Of a stretch of DNA of 64,000 bases, positions 53,814-60,599 are shown in pieces. A program made the translations under genes and the position numbers. Numbering within the stretch: the first letter of the stretch is position 1; every line of letters begins with the position of its first letter. Source of the stretch: Virgisporangium aliadipatigenens (lineage in GTDB: Bacteria > Actinomycetota > Actinomycetes > Mycobacteriales > Micromonosporaceae); NCBI RefSeq assembly GCF_016863615.1, contig NZ_BOPF01000007.1:186001-250000 (forward strand). Direction: 5' to 3'. The notes beneath the pieces are model-generated. The model worked only from the letters and a program-made list of their open reading frames with translations, was not told the origin of the DNA and ran no database searches.

Positions 53814-54958
53814 TCCTCACCGTCACGCTGAACCCGGCGCTCGACATCACCTACGGCGTCGACACGCTCACCCGGCACGGGACCCACCGGGTGCGCGCCG
53901 TCGCCGCCCGCCCCGGCGGCAAGGGCCTGAACGTCGCGGGCGTCCTGCGCCAACTCGGCGAACCCGTGCACGCCACCGGCCTGCTCGGCGGGGCGACGGG
54001 CGCGGAGGTGGCGGGGCTGCTGGACGGCGTTCCGCACACCTTCACCCCGATCGCCGGCACCACCCGCCGCACGGTGACGGTGGTCGACGGCGACGCGACG
54101 GGCTTCTGGGAGCCCGGCCCCGCGGTGACCGCCGACGAGTGGCTCTCCTTCGTGGACGCCTTCGCTGCCCTGCTGCGTGACGCGGCGGTCGTGGTGCTGT
54201 CCGGCTCCGTGCCGCCCGGCGTGCCCGCCGACGGCTACGCGGCGCTGGTCGTCCTCGCCCGGCAGGCCGGCGTCCCGGTGATCCTCGACGCCGACGGCGA
54301 CCCGCTGCGCCACGGTCTGGCGGCCGGCCCGGACGTGGTGAAACCCAACGCCGCCGAACTCGCCGGCTGGCTCGCCGCCGGCGCGCAGGCCCCACCCGGC
54401 CCACCCCACGCGCCCGATCCGCCGGACCCGCCCCACGAACGCGCACCGGCCACGGCCCGGCCCACGTCGCAGGCACGGGCACCGGCGGACGGCACCGCAC
54501 GCGACCCGGCGACGCGGTCGCACCCGGACGCGGCGCCCGACAGCGCCCGACGCGCTCCTGCGGACGGGCCGGCCGTGCGGGGCGGCGACGTGCGCCCTGC
54601 CGCGGGCGGGTCGCCCGTGCCGGCCGGCGACGGGACGCTCGACGCGGCGCGGCGGATGCGGGCGGCCGGGGCCGGTGCCGTCATCGCCACGCGGGGCGCC
54701 GAAGGGCTGCTGGCCGTCACGGACACCGGCGCGTGGCGGGCCGCCCCGCCGGAGCCGGTGCCCGGCAACCCCACCGGCGCCGGCGACGCCTGCACCGCCG
54801 CGATCGCCCGGGGCCTGCTGCACGGCACGCCGTGGCCCGAGGTCCTCGCCGACGCGGTGGCGCTCTCGGCGGCCGCCGTCGCGGAGCCGGTCGCCGGCAG
54901 CGTGCACCTGCCCACCTATCGACGCCTTCGTTCCATCGTCCTGACAGAGGAGTGCTGA
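53810..54958 (+). CDS. 1-phosphofructokinase/tagatose-6-phosphate kinase-like protein with an 80-aa insert
   Basis: 382-aa FruK/LacC-type PfkB kinase. It has TVTLNPALDITYGVD at the start, RPGGKGLNVAGVLRQLG, VVLSGSVPPGVP, KPNAAELAGWL at about 178 and NPTGAGDACTAAIARGLL for catalysis. Family members are about 300-315 aa; here residues about 191-272 are an extra Pro/Ala/Asp/Arg-rich low-complexity stretch between the KPNAAEL helix and DAARRMRAAGAGAV. The frame stays open with no stop, so it is an insertion and not an error by this evidence. It likely makes tagatose-1,6-bisphosphate for the next enzyme. Confidence 0.82.
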   Translation: MILTVTLNPALDITYGVDTLTRHGTHRVRAVAARPGGKGLNVAGVLRQLGEPVHATGLLGGATGAEVAGLLDGVPHTFTPIAGTTRRTVTVVDGDATGFWEPGPAVTADEWLSFVDAFAALLRDAAVVVLSGSVPPGVPADGYAALVVLARQAGVPVILDADGDPLRHGLAAGPDVVKPNAAELAGWLAAGAQAPPGPPHAPDPPDPPHERAPATARPTSQARAPADGTARDPATRSHPDAAPDSARRAPADGPAVRGGDVRPAAGGSPVPAGDGTLDAARRMRAAGAGAVIATRGAEGLLAVTDTGAWRAAPPEPVPGNPTGAGDACTAAIARGLLHGTPWPEVLADAVALSAAAVAEPVAGSVHLPTYRRLRSIVLTEEC

Positions 54959-54963
54959 GCAGC

Positions 54964-55797
54964 GTGCTGGTACCAACGGGAGAGATCGTCGCGGGCGCCG
55001 TGGCCGCCGGTTCGGGGGTGGGGGCGTTCAACGTCATCACGGTCGAGCACGCCGAGGCGATCGTGGCCGGCGCGGAGGAGGCCGGGGCGCCGGTCATCCT
55101 GCAGGTCTCCGAGAACGCGGTGCGCTTCCACGGCAACCGGCTCGCCCCGATCGCCGCGGCCGCGAAGGCCGTCGCCGCGGCGTCCACGGTGCCGGTGAGC
55201 CTGCACCTCGACCACGTCGAACGGCGGGACCTGCTGGAACAGGCGCCGGAGCACGGGTTCTCGTCGGTGATGTACGACGCCTCGAAACTGTCCTATGTGG
55301 ACAATGTCGCGGCGACGACGGACGCGGCGGCGTGGGGCCACGCGCGGGGCCTCTACATCGAGAGCGAACTGGGCGAGGTCGGCGGCAAGGACGGCGCGCA
55401 CGCGCCGGGTGTGCGCACCGATCCGGGCGACGCGGCCCGCTACGTGGCGGCCACGGGCGTCGACGCGCTGGCCGTCGCGGTCGGTTCGTCGCACGCGATG
55501 ACCACCCGGTCGGCCGCGCTGGACCACGCGCTGATCGCCGCGCTGCGCGACGCCGTGCCGGTGCCGCTGGTGCTGCACGGCTCTTCGGGCGTTCCCGACG
55601 AGGAACTGGAACGGGCGGTCCGGGCCGGCATGCGCAAAATCAACATCGGGACGGCACTCAACGTCGCGTTCACCGGCGCGGTCCGGGCCGGGGTCGCGGA
55701 CGGCAAGGTCGTCGACCCGCGCCCCTACCTGAGGGCCGGCCGCGAGGCCATGGCCGCGACGGTCGCGCACTTCCTGCGGCTGCTGGCGGGCGCGTAG
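54964..55797 (+). CDS. Class II (zinc) aldolase, tagatose/fructose-bisphosphate type
   Basis: 277-aa class II aldolase. Zn ligands and catalytic Asp are visible in PVSLHLDHVE and VLHGSSGVPDEEL, with YIESELGEVGGKDGAH and MRKINIGTALNVAF as family blocks. Length fits KbaY/GatY-type enzymes (about 284 aa), which split tagatose-1,6-bisphosphate to glycerone phosphate and glyceraldehyde-3-phosphate. GTG 54964 was chosen; AGAGGAG lies 12 nt before, so the GTG at 54951 is possible. It closes the sugar pathway. Confidence 0.87.
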   Translation: MLVPTGEIVAGAVAAGSGVGAFNVITVEHAEAIVAGAEEAGAPVILQVSENAVRFHGNRLAPIAAAAKAVAAASTVPVSLHLDHVERRDLLEQAPEHGFSSVMYDASKLSYVDNVAATTDAAAWGHARGLYIESELGEVGGKDGAHAPGVRTDPGDAARYVAATGVDALAVAVGSSHAMTTRSAALDHALIAALRDAVPVPLVLHGSSGVPDEELERAVRAGMRKINIGTALNVAFTGAVRAGVADGKVVDPRPYLRAGREAMAATVAHFLRLLAGA

Positions 55798-55808
55798 CGT
55801 CGGAGGGC

Positions 55809-57107
55809 ATGACGGCCGCCGAAGTAGTCGAACTCGCCCGCGACCTCATCCGCATCGACACCACCAACACCGGCGACGCCGACACCCTCGTGGGCGAACG
55901 GATCGCCGCCGAGTACGTCGCCGAGAAGCTGTCGGACGCCGGCTACGAGCCCGAGTACCTCGAGGGCGGCGCGGCCCGTCGCGGCAACGTCGTCGTGCGG
56001 CTGCCCGGTGCCGACCGGACCCGGCCGGCGCTGCTGGTGCACGGCCACCTCGACGTGGTGCCGGCCGACGCGTCGGACTGGCGCACGCATCCGTTCTCAG
56101 GCGAGGTCGCCGACGGGTACCTGTGGGGGCGCGGCGCCGTCGACATGAAGCACATGGTCGCCATGAGCCTGGCCGTGGCGCGCCGGTTCAAGCGGCAGGG
56201 GATCGTGCCGGCGCGGGACATCGTCTTCGCGTTCCTCGCCGACGAGGAGGCGGGCGGGGTGCACGGCGCGCGCTGGCTCGTCGACCACCGGCCGGACCTC
56301 TTCGAGGGCTGCACGGAGGCGGTCAGCGAGGTCGGCGGCTTCTCGGTGACGTTCGACAACGGGGCGCGCGCGTACCTCGTCGAGACGGCCGAGAAGGGTG
56401 CGATGGTGCTGACGCTGCGCGCGCGGGGCGCCGCCGGCCACGCCTCGCTGCTGCACGAGCGCACCGCGATCGAGTTGCTGACCGGCGCCGTCGACCGGCT
56501 GAACCGGCACCGCTTCCCGGTGGTGCTCACCGGCCCGGTGCGCGACTTCCTGGAGGCGGTGGCGGCGGTCTCCGGGGTGCCGTTCGACCCGGACGACCCG
56601 GAGGCGACCGTCGCCCGGCTCGGCAACCTGGCCCGACTCGTGGGCGCCACCCTGCGCGACACGGCCACCGTCACGATGCTGGACGCCGGCTACAAGGCGA
56701 ACGTCGTGCCCGGCACGGCGACGGCCACCGTGGACTGTCGCATCCTGCCGGGGCGGCAGCGGGCGTTCCTCAACGAGGTGGCGCGGGTGGTCGGCCCCGA
56801 CGTGGAACGCGAGTGGTACAGCATGCCGGCCATCGAGACGCCGTTCGAGGGGTCCATTGTGGACACCATGACGGCGGCCGTCATCGCGGAGGACCCGGAC
56901 GCGCGGGTGCTGCCGTACATGCTGCCGGCGTCGACGGACGCGAAGAGCTTCGGCCGGCTCGGCATCCGGCACTTCGGCTTCGCCCCGTTGCGGCTGCCGC
57001 CGGGGCTGGACTACGCGTCGCTCTTCCACGGCGTGGACGAACGGGTCCCGGTCGGGGCGCTGGAGTTCGGTGAGCGCGTGCTCGACCGCTTCCTGCGCAC
57101 CGCCTGA
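55809..57107 (+). CDS. M20-family metallopeptidase/deacylase
   Basis: 432-aa M20 hydrolase with two-zinc site: LLVHGHLDVVPAD (His, Asp), WGRGAVDMKHM, LADEEAGG (catalytic Glu and Zn Glu), and a late FHGVDERV (His). The lid region has RGAAGHASLLHE. It follows the aldolase gene by 11 nt and may be cotranscribed. A role as deacylase of an amino sugar or of a dipeptide is possible; peptide metabolism is the family default. Confidence 0.88.
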   Translation: MTAAEVVELARDLIRIDTTNTGDADTLVGERIAAEYVAEKLSDAGYEPEYLEGGAARRGNVVVRLPGADRTRPALLVHGHLDVVPADASDWRTHPFSGEVADGYLWGRGAVDMKHMVAMSLAVARRFKRQGIVPARDIVFAFLADEEAGGVHGARWLVDHRPDLFEGCTEAVSEVGGFSVTFDNGARAYLVETAEKGAMVLTLRARGAAGHASLLHERTAIELLTGAVDRLNRHRFPVVLTGPVRDFLEAVAAVSGVPFDPDDPEATVARLGNLARLVGATLRDTATVTMLDAGYKANVVPGTATATVDCRILPGRQRAFLNEVARVVGPDVEREWYSMPAIETPFEGSIVDTMTAAVIAEDPDARVLPYMLPASTDAKSFGRLGIRHFGFAPLRLPPGLDYASLFHGVDERVPVGALEFGERVLDRFLRTA

Positions 57108-57120
57108 CCCCCGCCATTCG

Positions 57121-58008
57121 CTACCCGACCTGGAAGGTGAAGGTCGGCGCCGGGATTGCAGCAACCGCCGACGTCCGTTCCGGATGCATGGCTACGAGGC
57201 CGAGCGTCGTGAGGAGATTTGTGCAGCAGTTCGCGAGCGAGTTTTCGATGGTTGCGGCGTCGTAGAGCGGGCTGGCGTCCTTGGGGGCCGCCGCGGTCAG
57301 CTCCCGGTGGCCGCGCGCATACTGCGAATAGGTGACGAGGTGCACGTGGCGAGCTGTACGAAACTCATCTTCGCTGACATCGTTTGCCTTGAGTCGCGTC
57401 GCGGCTGTGACACGTGCCCGGATGGTATCGATCATCGATTGGGTCGTCATCGGTGCGGCGGGGTGTCCGACCGCTCTGCGGATCGTCTGGAAATCCGGCT
57501 CGAACACGTTGCGGATCGCCTGTTCCAGCCGGGGATAGTCCGCTCGGCCGGTGTAGGCGATGTCCGCCAGCGTATCCACCAGATCACGCCGGGCCGCCGG
57601 AGACGCGTGCGGGGTGTCGAGTCGCGCGAGTATCTCCGCCGCGCTGTGTCGCGCCTTTCTCAGGCTTGATCGTGAGTCGCCGAGCCAGGTGTTGATCGCG
57701 CGTAGCGCCTGGGATGTCGGTACGAACTCGTCACCGTAGTACGTCCAGACAAAGACGGGCAGCCTGGCGAGACTTCTGATGCCATTCGTCCGGCGATGAT
57801 GGAGCAGGTTCTGCAGAAGGTTGCGCTGGTTGGCCGAGTACAGGGCCTGTTGCGAGCCCTGTCCTCTGCCGGCCGGCCGGCGCTGCGGGTAATCGAGCAG
57901 GCCGCATTCCACCCAGTCGCGCAGCATCCGGGACCGGATTGAGTAGCCCGCTCGGGCCGCGTCGGCGACCAGGTCGTCGATCGTCCCCGGTGTGGTGTGC
58001 AGCTCCAT
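57121..58008 (-). CDS. MerR-like HTH protein of unknown function
   Basis: 295-aa protein. Residues about 8-75 look like a MerR-type winged helix (YSIRSRMLRDWVECGLLDYP, then GSQQALYSANQRNLLQNLL). The rest is helical and unassigned (RHVHLVTYSQYARGHREL). Base composition is less GC-rich than in the neighbours, suggesting acquired DNA. It is divergent from a 51-aa membrane peptide gene across an AT-richer 117-nt region. It is convergent with the M20 gene, with 13 nt between stops. Confidence 0.68.
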   Translation of the reverse strand: MELHTTPGTIDDLVADAARAGYSIRSRMLRDWVECGLLDYPQRRPAGRGQGSQQALYSANQRNLLQNLLHHRRTNGIRSLARLPVFVWTYYGDEFVPTSQALRAINTWLGDSRSSLRKARHSAAEILARLDTPHASPAARRDLVDTLADIAYTGRADYPRLEQAIRNVFEPDFQTIRRAVGHPAAPMTTQSMIDTIRARVTAATRLKANDVSEDEFRTARHVHLVTYSQYARGHRELTAAAPKDASPLYDAATIENSLANCCTNLLTTLGLVAMHPERTSAVAAIPAPTFTFQVG

Positions 58009-58072
58009 GACTTAGAACTTACACGCGTTTGACACCCTCTTTTGTCTAGCCATGCCGTCCACTTCGGAGGAT

Positions 58073-58085
58073 CCTTTTCAAAAGG
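58073..58085. promoter_or_regulatory. CCTTTTCAAAAGG palindrome
   Basis: A perfect 6-1-6 palindrome in the AT-rich gap between the HTH gene and the small membrane peptide gene. It is a candidate operator for the HTH protein. Confidence 0.45.
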
Positions 58086-58125
58086 TTCATCGTCTTGAGC
58101 TACGTAGGAAAGAGAGGAATACGAA

Positions 58126-58281
58126 ATGGCGCGGACAGCTGTCGGCGGGATGTCGGGTGACCCGCTGAAATGGATCGTTCTCGGGAGCGCGCTGGTGGGA
58201 GTGGGCCTCCTTCCGAAGGATTGGAAAAGGGGACTGGCGGTTGCGGCGGCTGCCGTTATCGTCCTGAGAGCGTTGAAATGA
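58126..58281 (+). CDS. 51-aa membrane peptide
   Basis: Small gene ATG 58126 to TGA 58281, with GAGAGGAA upstream as ribosome site. The peptide has two hydrophobic stretches (WIVLGSALVGVGLLP and LAVAAAAVIVL) separated by the basic turn KDWKRG, so it may form a membrane hairpin. No homologue is recognised. Its place opposite a MerR-like regulator suggests regulated expression. Confidence 0.55.
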   Translation: MARTAVGGMSGDPLKWIVLGSALVGVGLLPKDWKRGLAVAAAAVIVLRALK

Positions 58282-58364
58282 CCCGTGGCGCCGGCCCGCG
58301 CGGTGAGCGTGTGCCGGCGCTTTAACGCGTTGACCGTACGGGAGCGCGCCGCGACCCTGGTGGG

Positions 58365-60446
58365 ATGCGGATCACGGTGGGAGCTCAGCGGGTTCTGGTG
58401 CGGCACGGGCTCGTGGCGGTGCCGGATACCGCCGGCGCGGCCGCCTGCGACGAGAGCCTCGCCACCGTCGCCGCGAACATCGCGCACTACGGCTACGCGC
58501 TGTCGGCGCGGGCGTTCGCGGCGCTGCGGCGGGTGGACGAGGACGGGCTGGCGCACTGGTGGGGCGAGGTCGAGCCGGTGCTCGCCGTGCTCACCGGTGA
58601 CGACAGGGGGATGGACCGCTTCGTCGTCTACAAGAACTTCCCGGCCGAGGTGCTCGCGCTGACCGAGGCCGAGTACTGGCTGCGCCAGATCCTCATGTAC
58701 TGGGGCCTGCCCGACGAGTACGTGACCGAGCCCGAGGCTCCCCGACCGGCGCTGAGCGAGGCGCCGGCGCCGCGCGTGCTGCACCTCGCCGACGACGGTG
58801 CGCCGGCGCGCATCCTGGCCGACCTGTTCGCGGTGCCGGCGCGCTGGACCGAGGACCAGTGGCAGGACGTCGAGTTCCTGGTGCCCGACGCGGTCGACCT
58901 GTCCGGCATCCCCTTCGTGGAGAACCGGATCCGCCTCGCCGCGCTGAGCTGCGCGCGCGGCACGGTGTCCACTGTGGACAACGCGACCGACGTGCTGCGG
59001 CTCGCGGCGGCGCTCTCCGACGGGGACGTCTCGCTGCGCGAGCCGGCGCGGCTGCGCCGCTTCGCCCGGCGCGAACGCCGCTTCCTGCTCACCATGCTCG
59101 AGAGCGCCACCCACCTGGCGGAGGACGTGGCGCGGCGGCGGGAGCCGTTCAAGCGGCTGCTGCGCGTACTGCATCCGGGGGAGCGGCCGGACGCGTACCC
59201 GCGCACCGTGGCCGTGTACGACGCGCTCTACAAGGGCGCGCCGCTGCCGAGCTTCGCCTCCGACGTCGAACGCCTCCTCACCGAGGAGGACCCGGCCGTG
59301 CTGAGCCTGCTGGCGACCCGGCCGGGCGAGTTCGCGCGGCGGCTGCGGGTGCTGGCGGTGCTCTTCGGCGACCGGACGGCCGAGGCGTTCGAGGGCGTCG
59401 CGGGGCGGCTCACCACGATCCAGCTGTTGAAGCTGCGCGGGTTCCTGCGCACCGTCCACTCGCGACGGTGGCGGATGTTCCCGCCGCGCGGCAACTGGAA
59501 CCGTGTCGTCGTCGTGCCGGCCGTGTGGCGCGGGCACGTTCCGCGCACCACCCGCACGGCGTTGCTGGAGACGATCGCGCGGGAGCTGACGGCCCGCACG
59601 GAGAAGGTCGGCCCGGTGGCCCTCGCGGCCGAGACGCGGCACGTCAAGCTGCCCACCAACGACGCCGAACTGGCCCCCTACGGCCGCGGCACCGTCTTCC
59701 CGATCCCGGACGGTGTGCGCTTCCTGCGCACGGCGGTCTACTGGAGTTCGGGCCCGACCCGCCACAACATCTGGTACGACAACGGCTGGAACTTCTTCGG
59801 CGCCGACTGGCAGCCGCGCGGCGCCTGCTGCTGGAGCGCGACGATGTATCCCGGCGGCAAGAAGAGCAGCCAGGGGGCGGTCTTCTCGGGCGACCCGACC
59901 AATTCCAAGGACGCGTCGGGCCGGGCGTGTCAGCTCATCGACCTCTACCCGGACCGGCTGCACGAGAAGGGCGTCCGGTACGCGGTGTGGAGCGTGCTCT
60001 GCTACTCGAGGATCATGTTCTCGGAGGCGGAGGAGGTCTTCGCGGCCCTGCAGTGGGGCGAACGCGCGGAGGAGGGCGCGCTCTTCGAGCCGAGCCGGTG
60101 CCAGCTGGCGTTTCCGTTGACGGGCGAGGCGTACACCAAGTTCGTGGCCTACGTGGACCTGCGCCGCCGGGAACTGGTCTACCGCGACGCCAACCTGCCG
60201 GTGCGGGTGGAATCCGCGGCCGCCAACGGCAAGCGGCTCGCGACGACGATGCCGGCGTTCGTGGAGTACCTGGAGACCCTGCCGAGCGTGTACGACCTGT
60301 TCCGGCACGCGCCCGCGGACGAGGCCGGGATGCCGGTGCTCTACGACGACGCGGCGGTGCGCATCGACGGCGGGCCGGCGTACGTGTTCCGACCGTCCAA
60401 CCGGGACAACAATTTCGCGCCGCTCGATCCGGTGACGTTGCTATAG
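58365..60446 (+). CDS. Large protein of unknown function
   Basis: 693-aa soluble protein that I cannot assign with confidence. The N-terminal half is helical (FVVYKNFPAEVLALTEAEYW). The C-terminal half is rich in aromatic blocks (HNIWYDNGWNFFG, FSGDPTNSKDASGRACQLID, YRDANLPV, FVEYLETLPSVYDLFRHA). The layout reminds me of large MXAN_6230/SCO0854-type proteins, but no RING-like Cys/His cluster is visible. No signal peptide or membrane segment is seen. Start ATG 58365 has only a weak ribosome site. Codon use is typical of the host. Confidence 0.7.
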   Translation: MRITVGAQRVLVRHGLVAVPDTAGAAACDESLATVAANIAHYGYALSARAFAALRRVDEDGLAHWWGEVEPVLAVLTGDDRGMDRFVVYKNFPAEVLALTEAEYWLRQILMYWGLPDEYVTEPEAPRPALSEAPAPRVLHLADDGAPARILADLFAVPARWTEDQWQDVEFLVPDAVDLSGIPFVENRIRLAALSCARGTVSTVDNATDVLRLAAALSDGDVSLREPARLRRFARRERRFLLTMLESATHLAEDVARRREPFKRLLRVLHPGERPDAYPRTVAVYDALYKGAPLPSFASDVERLLTEEDPAVLSLLATRPGEFARRLRVLAVLFGDRTAEAFEGVAGRLTTIQLLKLRGFLRTVHSRRWRMFPPRGNWNRVVVVPAVWRGHVPRTTRTALLETIARELTARTEKVGPVALAAETRHVKLPTNDAELAPYGRGTVFPIPDGVRFLRTAVYWSSGPTRHNIWYDNGWNFFGADWQPRGACCWSATMYPGGKKSSQGAVFSGDPTNSKDASGRACQLIDLYPDRLHEKGVRYAVWSVLCYSRIMFSEAEEVFAALQWGERAEEGALFEPSRCQLAFPLTGEAYTKFVAYVDLRRRELVYRDANLPVRVESAAANGKRLATTMPAFVEYLETLPSVYDLFRHAPADEAGMPVLYDDAAVRIDGGPAYVFRPSNRDNNFAPLDPVTLL
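58968..58979. repeat. Iterated 12-mer, copy 6 (reverse-complement form)
   Basis: TCCACTGTGGAC, the TCCA(C/T)(A/T)GTGGAC form in the 693-aa protein gene, read as Ser-Thr-Val-Asp. Confidence 0.5.
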
Positions 60447-60451
60447 TCCCC

Positions 60452-60529
60452 GGTGGGAGGCCATGGCGGTCCTTCCTTCTCGCACGCGGGCAACCGCGTA
60501 ACCAAAAGGGCCGCCGCTTTCCTCCCACC
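60452..60529. other. 78-nt extended stem-loop element
   Basis: The intergenic region folds into one long hairpin. The outer stem is GGTGGGAGG (60452-60460) with CCTCCCACC (60521-60529); the middle stem is GGCGGTCCTT (60465-60474) with AAGGGCCGCC (60506-60515, one G-U). The tip is ACGCGG-GCAA-CCGCGT (60484-60499), a perfect 6-bp stem with a GNRA loop. It begins 6 nt after the stop of the 693-aa gene and ends 70 nt before the LuxR gene. It could be a terminator, a cis-acting RNA or a mobile palindrome. No T tract follows. Confidence 0.6.
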
Positions 60530-60599
60530 TTTCACAGGCCGACTATCGGCTACCTGTCAACAGCCGTCGATCGTCACTTTGCGTGAATAGACTTTGTTC

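Noticed and set aside
60452-60529. Known riboswitch class (c-di-GMP, ZTP, fluoride, cobalamin)
   Set aside because: I compared the remembered core motifs of these classes and found none; only the helical pattern and a GNRA loop are present.
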